A stretch of DNA of 60,085 nucleotides, taken from an uncultured Christensenella sp. Its GTDB lineage: Bacteria > Bacillota > Clostridia > Christensenellales > Borkfalkiaceae. The translations under genes were made by a program, and so were the position numbers. The stretch lies in contig CAJTNY010000008.1 of NCBI GenBank assembly GCA_910577875.1, forward strand, positions 1 through 60,085, given 5' to 3'. Positions 52,935 through 60,085 of the stretch are shown one piece after another. Within the stretch, counting starts at the first letter, position 1. Each line of letters begins with the position of its first letter. The notes beneath the pieces are model-generated. The model made no database searches and had not been told where the DNA came from. It saw only the letters and a program-made list of their open reading frames with translations.

Positions 52935-54008
52935 CTAATATATCACGCTGTCGATTACGCCTCCTCCGAGGCAGGCAGTGTCGTCGTAGAGGACTGCGTA
53001 CTGACCTTCGGTTACGGCGCGCTGCGGGTTTTCGAATTCAACGTAAGCCGTATCTTTTTCAAAACGGACTTTTACTTTCTGTTCGGGCTGGCGGTAGCGG
53101 AATTTGGCGGAACATTCGAAACGTTCGGGGAGGGAACAGCCTATCAGATTAATTCCCGAAATACGGCAGGCTTTCGAATAAAGCGGACTTTCGTCGCCGT
53201 GCGAAACGTGAAGAATATTGTTTTTCAAATCTTTTCCGACTACGAACCATCTGCCTTCTTCGCCTCGTCGTCCGCCGAGGTTGAGTCCTTTGCGCTGACC
53301 TATAGTATAATACATAAGTCCTATATGTTCGCCTACGGTTCTGCCGTCTGCGTCGACTATTTTTCCTTTTTGAGCAGGCAGGTAATTTTGCAGAAATTTA
53401 CGGAAATTTCTCTCGCCTATAAAACATATGCCTGTGGAATCTTTTTTTTCTGCGGTGGCGAGTCCGTTTTCCTCGGCTATTTTTCTCACTTCACTTTTCG
53501 ATAAATCTGAAAGGGGGAAAAGCACGTTTTCAAGTTGGCTTTCTCTGACCTGGTTTAAAAAATAAGTCTGGTCTTTCCCCGTGTCTTTCGCTTTGAGGAG
53601 TCTGTGCCTTCCGTCTGCGGTATGTTCTATTCCGCAGTAATGACCGGTCGCGATATAGTCCGCGCCGATATTCAGCGCATATTCGAGGAACGGACCGAAC
53701 TTTATTTCGCGGTTACATAAAACGTCTGGGTTGGGCGTTCTGCCCGCTTTGTATTCCGAAAGGAAGTATGAGAATACCCGTTCCTGATATTGTTTTGCAA
53801 AATTTACGCTGTAATAAGGAATACCGATAGCCGAGCAAACTCTTTGCACGTCGGCAAAGTCGTTGTCTGCGCTGCACACGCCGCGCGCGTCGGTTTCTTC
53901 CCAGTTCAGCATATAAAGTCCGATTACGTTGTAACCTTTGTTCTTTAGCAAAAGCGCGGCGGCGGAGGAATCTACGCCCCCGCTCATACCTACTACTACG
54001 GTTTTCAT
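52935..54008 (-). CDS. mnmA: tRNA 2-thiouridylase MnmA
   Basis: 357 residues from ATG 54008 (MKTVVVGMSGGVDSSAAALL). An upstream in-frame TTG is part of the promoter and is rejected. P-loop SGGVDSS. First catalytic Cys in PNPDVLCNREIKFG and second in DSTGICFIGERNF. C-terminal beta-barrel ends LGGGVIDSVIY. It puts 2-thio on U34 of Lys, Glu and Gln tRNAs. The mRNA appears leaderless. Confidence 0.95.
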   Translation of the reverse strand: MKTVVVGMSGGVDSSAAALLLKNKGYNVIGLYMLNWEETDARGVCSADNDFADVQRVCSAIGIPYYSVNFAKQYQERVFSYFLSEYKAGRTPNPDVLCNREIKFGPFLEYALNIGADYIATGHYCGIEHTADGRHRLLKAKDTGKDQTYFLNQVRESQLENVLFPLSDLSKSEVRKIAEENGLATAEKKDSTGICFIGERNFRKFLQNYLPAQKGKIVDADGRTVGEHIGLMYYTIGQRKGLNLGGRRGEEGRWFVVGKDLKNNILHVSHGDESPLYSKACRISGINLIGCSLPERFECSAKFRYRQPEQKVKVRFEKDTAYVEFENPQRAVTEGQYAVLYDDTACLGGGVIDSVIY

Positions 54009-54014
54009 AATATA

Positions 54015-54067
54015 ATTATAACACACCCCGTTATAGGTTTGCAATTAAAAACAAAACGTGATATAAT
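54015..54067. promoter_or_regulatory. Divergent promoters sharing one palindromic -35
   Basis: TTGCAA at 54039-54044 is its own reverse complement. Plus strand: 17 bp to TATAAT (54062-54067), serving the DUF4250 gene with a leader of about 8 nt. Minus strand: 18 bp to TATAAT (54020-54015), then 6 nt to the mnmA ATG, so a leaderless start. One hexamer seems to serve both directions. Confidence 0.6.
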
Positions 54068-54081
54068 AACGCGAGTAAATT

Positions 54082-54264
54082 ATGATTCTTCCTACGGATA
54101 ATTTTATTTTATTGTCGCTTATAAATACGAAACTGCGTGACGAATATTCCTCTTTGTCGGAACTTTGCGAAGAGGAAGACGTATCCGCGGAAGAAATAAT
54201 TTTCCGCCTTTCGGCTATGGGATACGTCTACAACGAGGCGTATAATACGTTCAAGGCTGAATAA
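54082..54264 (+). CDS. DUF4250 small protein
   Basis: 60 residues (MILPTDNFILLSLINTKLRD, then YSSLSELCEEEDVSAEEI), matching the small DUF4250 family of Clostridia. The fold is predicted helical and resembles a helix-turn-helix; the function is unknown. No ribosome binding site is visible and the leader is very short. tRNA-Arg follows 13 bp later and may share its transcript. Confidence 0.8.
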   Translation: MILPTDNFILLSLINTKLRDEYSSLSELCEEEDVSAEEIIFRLSAMGYVYNEAYNTFKAE

Positions 54265-54277
54265 TATCAAATAAAAC

Positions 54278-54354
54278 GCATCCGTAGCTCAGTTGGATAG
54301 AGCAATAGCCTCCGACGCTATGTGCCGATGGTTCGAATCCATTCGGGTGCACCA
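54278..54354 (+). tRNA. tRNA-Arg (anticodon CCG)
   Basis: 77 nt including encoded CCA. Acceptor GCATCCG pairs with CGGGTGC, D-arm GCTC/GAGC, anticodon stem ATAGC/GCTAT with loop CTCCGAC (anticodon CCG, reads CGG), T-arm GATGG/CCATT with TTCGAAT. All four arms fold. Confidence 0.95.
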
Positions 54355-54359
54355 ATTTT

Positions 54360-54391
54360 GCAAATAAGACGGCTTTCGCTGTCTTATTTGC
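54360..54391 (+). terminator. Hairpin after tRNA-Arg
   Basis: An 11-bp stem GCAAATAAGAC / GTCTTATTTGC with a 10-nt loop, preceded by AATTTT and lacking a strong T run after it. A likely end of the tRNA transcript. Confidence 0.6.
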
Positions 54392-54442
54392 GTTACTAAA
54401 TAATACAGATACACGCATAAAAAATACCGAGGAATAAATTAA

Positions 54443-55243
54443 ATGGAAAATCTGTATCTCGAAAATTCTCCTATAGCCTATTATATAGACGACGGCTCAA
54501 ATAAAGAGTGGCTTGTTTTTGTTCACGCCGCGTTCGCAGACCATAGAATGTTTGAAAAACAATTCGAATATTTTTCGGGCAAATACAATTTGCTGGCTAT
54601 CGATATTTTAGGGCACGGAAATTCTGTCCGGGCACGTAAAGGCGACGGGGTTGAAAAAACGTCGGATTGGATAAACGCAATTTTTGAAAAACACAATATC
54701 AGCTCGGCTCATTTCGTCGGGGTTTCGTTGGGTTCGGTTTTTATTCAGGACTTTGCCAATAAATATGAAGAAAAAGTATTGTCGCTCGCTTGTTTCGGCG
54801 GATACGACGTAAACAATTTCGATATCAATAAGCAAAAGGACAATTCCAAAGCCCAGATGAAAATGATGCTGAAAGCTTTTATTTCCGTTAAATGGTTCGC
54901 GAAAGAAAATAAAAAAATTTCCGCTTACACGGACGATGCTCAAACAGCTTTTTACAATATGAATATCCGGTTCGGAAAGAGTTCTTTCAGATATCTTGCG
55001 GGGCTTAAAAACCTTGTAAACAAATATCCTAGGAAAGAACGGCGATATAATTTGTTGGTCGGCTGTGGCGAATACGATAATCCTACGGAAATCGAAATCG
55101 TGAACGAGTGGGCTGAATACGAAAATTGCGATAAAATAATTTTCAAAGGCGCAGGACATTGCGTGAATATGGATGCCCCGCGGGAATTTAATTTAATACT
55201 TGATTCGTTTCTGCGTAAAAACGGCGTAAACGGCTTTGCATAA
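54443..55243 (+). CDS. Alpha/beta-fold hydrolase
   Basis: 266 residues. Oxyanion region FVHAAFADHRMFEKQFEYF, nucleophile elbow GVSLGS (Ser about 92), catalytic His in KGAGHCVNMDAPREF near residue 247. A probable Asp is in the VGCGEYDNPTE segment. No signal peptide, so cytoplasmic. Substrate unknown; similar to 3-oxoadipate enol-lactonase-like and esterase-like proteins. GAGG precedes the ATG. The stop codon lies in the loop of the terminator. Confidence 0.85.
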   Translation: MENLYLENSPIAYYIDDGSNKEWLVFVHAAFADHRMFEKQFEYFSGKYNLLAIDILGHGNSVRARKGDGVEKTSDWINAIFEKHNISSAHFVGVSLGSVFIQDFANKYEEKVLSLACFGGYDVNNFDINKQKDNSKAQMKMMLKAFISVKWFAKENKKISAYTDDAQTAFYNMNIRFGKSSFRYLAGLKNLVNKYPRKERRYNLLVGCGEYDNPTEIEIVNEWAEYENCDKIIFKGAGHCVNMDAPREFNLILDSFLRKNGVNGFA

Positions 55244-55260
55244 AAGCAAAGCCGTTTTTA
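55228..55260 (+). terminator. Terminator overlapping the hydrolase gene end
   Basis: AAACGGCTTTGC (55228-55239) pairs with GCAAAGCCGTTT (55246-55257), then T residues. The stop codon TAA is in the 6-nt loop. Confidence 0.85.
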
Positions 55261-55293
55261 TTTAATGCATAATGTAGTGAATCGTATTTATTT

Positions 55294-56064
55294 TTATGTT
55301 GAGTTCTTGTCCTGCTTTATAAGGAACCCGAGGACGTGCGCTAAGCATAAAACTCCCGCAGCAGCGGTAAAGACCCAAAACCAAACGTCTTGAAAATCCC
55401 CGGTTCCGAGTTCGGTTATAATGTTACCGCCGAAATCGAAACCTGCGTGAAGCAAGACACATAACCACAGGTTTTCGGTTTTAATCAATACGGCGGAAAG
55501 CATAGCGCCTATTAAGAAACTGTAACCGACCTGTAAAAAAGTCGCGCCGACATTCGCTCCCGCAAAGAGGTTGAAAAGATGTACAACCCCGAACGCCGCC
55601 GAAGTTAAAAGAACGGTAAATATTTGTCCGTGCGGTTTGTCTTTGAAAATCTGAAAAAAAGTATCCTGCAAAATTCCGCGAAAAAGAGTTTCTTCCATAA
55701 ACCCGATAGCCAGACATTCCGCAATAAAAAGTGCGGTTAATTCGGGTCTAAGTATCTTTGCCGAATCCGTAATAAGTGCGGCGAAAGGGAAGTTTGCAAA
55801 AACGACCAAAAAACAAGGTATGCACCAGAGCAAATTTTTCGGCAAGCTTTTTATTTCCGGTTTGAGTATTTTTTTACAGCCTAAAAGAATTAAAACCGTA
55901 ATTAAAGCCCCTCCCGCGGCGAAGCGTGGTATCGTTCCGTTTAACAGCGCGTTTAAAGTTTCGTCGTCCGTATATTTAAAATTGCAGACTTCGAAAACTA
56001 TAAAAATTATGACCGACAAAATAATTAAAATAATCGGTATTGTATTAGTTAAATTTTTTTTCAC
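55294..56064 (-). CDS. CPBP-family (Abi/CAAX-like) intramembrane metalloprotease
   Basis: 256 residues from GTG 56064. About eight TM helices. The motifs of the family are present: EETLFRGILQD (EExxFR) near residue 125, FGVVHLFN, and a late LLHAGFDFGGN with His and Asn. Members process peptides or act in bacteriocin self-immunity; the role here is unknown. A TATAAT lies 8 nt before the GTG without a ribosome binding site, so the leader would be about 2 nt; the -35 is weak. It converges with the hydrolase gene. Confidence 0.88.
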   Translation of the reverse strand: MKKNLTNTIPIILIILSVIIFIVFEVCNFKYTDDETLNALLNGTIPRFAAGGALITVLILLGCKKILKPEIKSLPKNLLWCIPCFLVVFANFPFAALITDSAKILRPELTALFIAECLAIGFMEETLFRGILQDTFFQIFKDKPHGQIFTVLLTSAAFGVVHLFNLFAGANVGATFLQVGYSFLIGAMLSAVLIKTENLWLCVLLHAGFDFGGNIITELGTGDFQDVWFWVFTAAAGVLCLAHVLGFLIKQDKNST

Positions 56065-56361
56065 GACCGTCGATTATATTTTAATTAAATAATCAAAAAA
56101 AATCAAGCGTACCGCAGTGTTAAGTTAAACGTATCCGAAAACTTGCACTGCGGTATATTTTTTTGTCCAATATTAAAACAAATGTTTAAATACTTTCAAA
56201 AGCGTTGATATAATATTTGCGCAATAATAAACAAATGTTTGTAAAATTAACGGAGGTGAAAAAATTAAGGTTTGCCAATTAAAATGCGGTTTACGGCATA
56301 AATAAAAAATTACGGAGGACGGCACGGCGCGCTTTTCAAATCGGCGCGCAAACAAACAATT
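56065..56361. other. Intergenic region upstream of the Rhs operon
   Basis: 297 bp. It holds a free-standing hairpin with a T tract (10-bp stem TACCGCAGTG at 56110-56119 with CACTGCGGTA at 56146-56155) that has no plus-strand gene before it. It also holds two copies of AAACAAATGTTT (about 56176 and 56232), a TATAAT at about 56210, and a GGAGGTG (about 56252) followed only by an 8-codon frame. A second GGAGG (56314-56318) is separated from the ATG at 56362 by an inverted GCGCGC pair (56327-56332, 56344-56349). The AAACAAATGTTTA motif also occurs upstream of the left-edge Rhs gene (about 1825-1837). Confidence 0.5.
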
Positions 56362-56670
56362 ATGAACAGAAGAAAAGAATTACTCAACGCGCTTTCGGCG
56401 CGTGAACCGTACAACGGTTTGATTTTGTCCGAAGAGGAAACGCAGACGTTATTTGAAAAATTAATATCGTATTACGAGCTTAACGATAAAGAAACGTCGG
56501 ATAATCACGGCAGAATATTCAAATCTTTGTACATAGACGGCGGTTATAAAAATTACGGAAAAACAGCCGCGGAAAATTATATCAGCACATACACGCTTGA
56601 CAGGTACAGACAAAGATATAATAAACTTGCCGAAAGCCTGTTGAAAGAAAATAAAAGGAGAAAATTATGA
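56362..56670 (+). CDS. Small helical protein of unknown function, coupled to Rhs
   Basis: 102 residues, charged, all-helical look. It opens MNRRKELLNALSAREPYN and ends in a basic tail (LLKENKRRKL). The segment RIFKSLYIDGGYKNYGKTAAENY is followed by a Tyr/Arg-rich helix that could be a small DNA-binding or phage-regulator-like fold, but I do not recognise a family. Its TGA overlaps the Rhs ATG (ATGA), and AAAGGAG for the Rhs gene lies within its last codons, so the two are translated together. Possible roles: chaperone, adaptor or regulator of the Rhs protein (inference only). Confidence 0.7.
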   Translation: MNRRKELLNALSAREPYNGLILSEEETQTLFEKLISYYELNDKETSDNHGRIFKSLYIDGGYKNYGKTAAENYISTYTLDRYRQRYNKLAESLLKENKRRKL

Positions 56671-59600
56671 ATTATATTTTGGGCAATCAACCTGCATCGA
56701 AAGAGGTTGAAAATAAGGAAAAAGAAATAATTTCCGAAAAAGAAGAAAAAGACATCGAACACGAAAAAGCAATGCAAATAAATAGCAGCTTTCTCTACGA
56801 GGACAAAACAAAACGCGAAACGAACGCAAAACACTACGTCCGCAACGACGGCACCGTCACGGCGGTATACAGCGCGAAAGCCGTGCATTTTATCGACGGC
56901 AACGAGTTAAAGGAGATAGACAACTCGCTTTGCGACAACGGCGAAACGCTCGAAACTAAATCGAACGCGTTTAAAACCCGTTTTAAAAAACGTTCGGCGG
57001 ACGGCGAAATCTTCGAGGTCGCCGACGGCAAATGCAAAGTCGGATTAAAGTCGCGCGAACTATCCAAACACTGCGGATGCGATGCGGATAACTGTTTCTG
57101 CGAACACTCCGATTGCGCAGAAAGCAGTTTGATTTTTAAAGACGTAACGCCTAACGTCGACTTGCAGTATTCGGTGGATTCCGACAGGGTCAAAGAAAAT
57201 ATCATAATAAAAGAAAAATGCGACAACTACGAATACGATTTCGGAATGAATATCGAAAATCTCGAAACTTGCATATCGGACGACGGAAAAACGTTGCAGT
57301 TAAAAGATACGGACAGCGGAAAGGTAAAATTCTATATCCCCGCCCCCTTTATGATTGACGCGGCAGGCGCGAAAAGCGAACTCGTCTGTTATGAAATCGC
57401 CGACAAGTCCGCAGGCGCACTCGATTTAAAAGTCATCGCCGACAAAGATTGGATAAACGCGGAAGAACGTAAATTCCCCGTCACAATCGACCCTCAGATT
57501 GTCGCCGGCGATAGTTCGATTTTCAGTTACGAGTATTTCGAAGCCGAAGAAATGCACGGCTCCGGCGGAACGTATTTAAATTGGATTAAAACAGATTTGC
57601 CTGGTATAATATCGGTGCATAAAATGAGTAAGTTTATATTAAAAGTAAATTTTAGCTCGTATAAATTTTCAAAAAGAATAGTATCTTCAGTTAAATTGAA
57701 TTTGCAATCGCTAAGAAGCACGAGTTGTTACTTGAATGTTGGGGACAATACGAAAGAATGGGATGGAAAAGAAATCGATATTACAGATATTTTTAAAAGA
57801 AATATAAAAGAATGTATTTTAACTTTCACAGGTAAAGATGAAAATTGTACAAACATAGTTATAGATAATAATTATGCTCCTCAGTTAATAATTGAATACA
57901 TTGCAAACGAAAACGAAGCGGAAACCAAAACGTTTTCACTTGCGGGCGGCGTTACGGGTTTTATGGATTTGAAAACGGGCGCGTTTACGACTTCGTTTTC
58001 TGATATCGAAGCAGGAAGCTCGGCTCTTCCCCTGCAGATTGCGCATACACATTTAAAAAGCGACGACGAATTTAACTGCGGTGACGACTGGCGTCTGAAC
58101 TTACATCAAAAGCTTATAAAATCGGGCGACGAATACGTTTATACCGACGGCTCGGGGCGCAAGCATATCGTCAAAGAAGTATATTATTACGTTAATAATT
58201 CCAAACGCATCGTTGTCGATAAGAACTTAGTTATTATAGAACCGAGCGGATTATTGACCTATAGCTTTGATGGTCCAACTTATGAGGTAACGCGCGAGCT
58301 TCATACCAACGAAGGCTTAAGATTGGTAACGCGGTTAGAGGGTATAAGCGATATTTCTTATATTAACCAAAAGCAGGATGAAGAAAAGCAGTTAGAAGAT
58401 TACGTGGCTTCTTATGAAAAAAATCTTAAAGATTTAAGAGCGGTTAAGTCAGACGGTTCTATAATACGGAACGCCGATATTTCTTCACTTAGGAAATTTA
58501 GCAGTTTTTTAAATTACTGTGCGGGCAGATTATGTATGTCGGAATCGGAAGCTTTGCAGTATAAAAGCTTGCTTTTAAACCGTGATTCTATGCAGCATCA
58601 ATATAACAATTATCCGACTACTAAAATAGAGGATAAAAAGGAAGTGGACGACCCGGTAGCAATAGAATCGAAAGAGCATTTAGGCAGGCAATTAGAAAGC
58701 TTACAATCCCAAATCGAATATTATCGGTCCTCTGCGCCCGAAAGGATAGTAAACGCAAAGAAACTCTATACCGAATACCTTTCCAAATCCGAGCAGTTAA
58801 AACAGCTTAAAAGACAACTTCCCACGGCGTATCTTATCGACGAAAGCGGAAAAATACTTTGCTTCAACTGTTTCGGCGACTTGTGTGCAATAACCGACAG
58901 ATACGAAAATTATATAACCGTGGAACGTAGCGAAATAATAACTTCGGAGGGCAAAAAGGAAGTAATAACGGCGGTTTACGACGGCGAACACAAAACAACG
59001 TTCAGATACAACCGCGCGGGCAGACTCATTTCAATAACCGCCCCCGACGGCAAGCGGGCAGCGTATACCTATAGCGGTGACGCGCTTACAAAGGTTACGT
59101 TACCGGACGGAACAAAATACTATTTCACATATACATCGGGCAACGTTACCGGTGTGCGCAGTAACGACCTGACAATGTCGAAAATAAGTTACAGCGGTTA
59201 TACGCCGGCAACCATAACCTTATACTCAATGATATCCGAAGTAACGGATAAAACAAAGACTGTAACCGAAAGCGATATGAATAAAACCGCCGAATCAGAT
59301 ATAATAAAGCTTAAGGCAATCAATATTTCGTATGAAACAAACTACGTAAGCATAGACGACGGAAAATCAACGGAATACACGCTGTTGGATGCAAATAAAA
59401 AGACCTGCGGCAGTTACACAGTTCAGAACGGCAAAGCGGACGGTTTAACGCTGTATTGTATAGCGGACAGATTGTACGAGTTTACCGTGATACCCAAAAA
59501 GACTGCGAATATCATAAATACCTCAGCAGGTACGTCGAGTACTATAATATCGTATCTCGGTACGCCGCCCGTAATATCAACTCTGCCCGGAATGACAGCG

Positions 59601-60085
59601 GACTATACAAACTATGCGGAGGCGGATTGGGAGCTTACGCTGTTAGACGATTTCAACCGCCCGAAAAGCGGAGAGACAAATTGGCGCCGCACTAATACAA
59701 CAACAGGCAAAGCAGTATATACAAAGCAGAATGTAACGTACGAGTACGCGGCGGGCGAGCCGGATTACAACTGTCTGAAAAAGACCATAACGGAGTACGC
59801 CAACTACAACGGAACGGCAAGTACGAGCGGAGCGGAAAAGAAAGTATTCGTAGAAAAATTCAGCTATTGCGAACACGGCAATCTCGTAAAGACGGAAAGC
59901 TATGTCGAGGGAGAAGAAGGCACAAGCGGAATAAAAATAACGGAAAGAATCTGCGACGACAAGGGCAATATCGTAAAGGAATTTACGTATAACACCTTGG
60001 ACAGCACAACGAAGTTTTATAAAGAAAGCGAAGTTGCAGAGGACGGCAAGGTAACCGCGGAGATAGACGAAACGGGCGAAAACAG
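56667..60085 (+). CDS. Large Rhs/YD-repeat protein, N-terminal 1139 codons, cut by window edge
   Basis: Open from ATG 56667 to the right edge. No signal peptide. Lys/Glu-rich start (about 10-40), then a Firmicute Rhs N-terminal region (HYVRNDGTVTAVYSAKAVHF, FKTRFKKR, and RKFPVTIDPQI near residue 275). A DNRLRE/wall-protein-like beta domain (about 285-415) follows, then GGVTGFMDLKTGAFTTSFSD and IAHTHLKSDDEFNCGDDW, the usual entry to the repeats. A charged coiled-coil insert (about 560-710) is next, then YD repeats (TFRYNRAGRLISITAPDG, AYTYSGDALTKVTLPDG). The beta domain and the coiled-coil insert are richer in A/T than the flanks. The C-terminal toxin region lies outside. Probable polymorphic toxin or surface protein. 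Confidence 0.85.
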   Translation, partial: MNYILGNQPASKEVENKEKEIISEKEEKDIEHEKAMQINSSFLYEDKTKRETNAKHYVRNDGTVTAVYSAKAVHFIDGNELKEIDNSLCDNGETLETKSNAFKTRFKKRSADGEIFEVADGKCKVGLKSRELSKHCGCDADNCFCEHSDCAESSLIFKDVTPNVDLQYSVDSDRVKENIIIKEKCDNYEYDFGMNIENLETCISDDGKTLQLKDTDSGKVKFYIPAPFMIDAAGAKSELVCYEIADKSAGALDLKVIADKDWINAEERKFPVTIDPQIVAGDSSIFSYEYFEAEEMHGSGGTYLNWIKTDLPGIISVHKMSKFILKVNFSSYKFSKRIVSSVKLNLQSLRSTSCYLNVGDNTKEWDGKEIDITDIFKRNIKECILTFTGKDENCTNIVIDNNYAPQLIIEYIANENEAETKTFSLAGGVTGFMDLKTGAFTTSFSDIEAGSSALPLQIAHTHLKSDDEFNCGDDWRLNLHQKLIKSGDEYVYTDGSGRKHIVKEVYYYVNNSKRIVVDKNLVIIEPSGLLTYSFDGPTYEVTRELHTNEGLRLVTRLEGISDISYINQKQDEEKQLEDYVASYEKNLKDLRAVKSDGSIIRNADISSLRKFSSFLNYCAGRLCMSESEALQYKSLLLNRDSMQHQYNNYPTTKIEDKKEVDDPVAIESKEHLGRQLESLQSQIEYYRSSAPERIVNAKKLYTEYLSKSEQLKQLKRQLPTAYLIDESGKILCFNCFGDLCAITDRYENYITVERSEIITSEGKKEVITAVYDGEHKTTFRYNRAGRLISITAPDGKRAAYTYSGDALTKVTLPDGTKYYFTYTSGNVTGVRSNDLTMSKISYSGYTPATITLYSMISEVTDKTKTVTESDMNKTAESDIIKLKAINISYETNYVSIDDGKSTEYTLLDANKKTCGSYTVQNGKADGLTLYCIADRLYEFTVIPKKTANIINTSAGTSSTIISYLGTPPVISTLPGMTADYTNYAEADWELTLLDDFNRPKSGETNWRRTNTTTGKAVYTKQNVTYEYAAGEPDYNCLKKTITEYANYNGTASTSGAEKKVFVEKFSYCEHGNLVKTESYVEGEEGTSGIKITERICDDKGNIVKEFTYNTLDSTTKFYKESEVAEDGKVTAEIDETGEN

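Noticed and set aside
54009..54044. Upstream TTG start for mnmA adding 12 residues
   Set aside because: The extra codons lie in the -35/-10 region, and MnmA proteins start directly before the SGGVDSS loop.
56252..56300. Leader peptide genes after GGAGGTG upstream of the Rhs operon
   Set aside because: The frames are only 5-8 codons long with no regulatory codon runs or attenuator structure that could be supported.
1..60085. Insertion sequences, integrases, prophage genes or attachment sites
   Set aside because: No transposase, recombinase or phage structural gene was recognised on either strand; the Rhs genes are the only elements with signs of recombination.

Overview
The window looks like a chromosomal segment around the replication origin of a spore-forming, low-to-middle GC Clostridia-type Firmicute, probably an uncultured gut or otherwise polysaccharide-exposed lineage. 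Three things point there: the rpmH-rnpA-yidD-yidC-jag block next to dnaN; spore genes (yyaC, ypeB, sleB); and many secreted or anchored glycan-active proteins with Ig-like domains. Genes left of about 7.75 kb run mostly on the minus strand. Nearly all genes right of 8.3 kb run on the plus strand. The flip, DnaA-box-like sequence and parS sites place an origin region at about 5.9-8.3 kb. No dnaA gene lies beside dnaN in this window.

Layout: 1-1766, 5'-truncated (orphan-like) Rhs gene running off the left edge. 1.9-6.0 kb, jag, yidC, yidD, rnpA, rpmH, dnaN on the minus strand. 6.3-7.75 kb, rsmG converging with yyaC. 7.75-8.32 kb, AT-rich origin and parS region. 8.3-12.2 kb, ftsH, parA, parB. 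12.3-17.4 kb, an SGNH-hydrolase lipoprotein and a giant ABC ATPase/permease fusion. 17.6-31.4 kb, a glycoside and glucuronide utilisation island: a membrane protein plus a permuted GH3 enzyme, a GH2 glycosidase, an AraC regulator, a GPH-type transporter, then uxuA, a fructuronate-reductase-like SDR, uxaC, kdgA and kdgK. A short ORF with an in-frame amber codon follows. 31.9-34.5 kb, ypeB and sleB. 34.8-39.4 kb, a GH16 glucanase and a 929-residue Ig-like lipoprotein. 39.6-47.5 kb, a complete argGHCJBDF operon. 47.7-52.9 kb, a cupin-type regulator and potABCD. 52.9-56.1 kb, mnmA, a DUF4250 gene, tRNA-Arg(CCG), an alpha/beta hydrolase and a CPBP protease. 56.4 kb to the right edge, a small unknown gene translationally coupled to a large Rhs/YD-repeat protein.

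The most striking unlabelled signal is a promoter code in the sugar island. Three promoters (17.5, 23.6 and 24.5 kb) carry two TTTGCAAT-like boxes exactly 22 bp apart. In each, the downstream box overlaps the first base of the -35 hexamer by one base and the -35/-10 spacer is 17 bp. This is the geometry expected for a class II AraC-type activator, and the AraC gene lies between two of them. It would tie GH3, GH2 and the whole glucuronate pathway into one regulon.

A second pattern is leaderless transcription. rsmG, mnmA and the araC-type gene each have TATAAT followed by exactly 6 nt and then the ATG. mnmA and the DUF4250 gene share one palindromic TTGCAA as a two-way -35. Other curiosities are a 67-bp hairpin-bearing tandem repeat reaching into the GH2 stop codon, a duplicated 37-bp double palindrome, YpeB with a 185-residue basic cytoplasmic tail, PotD with both a lipobox and a C-terminal membrane anchor, and a MacB-like permease with an aromatic repeat array in its external loop. 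All identifications come from reading the sequence; no database search was run.
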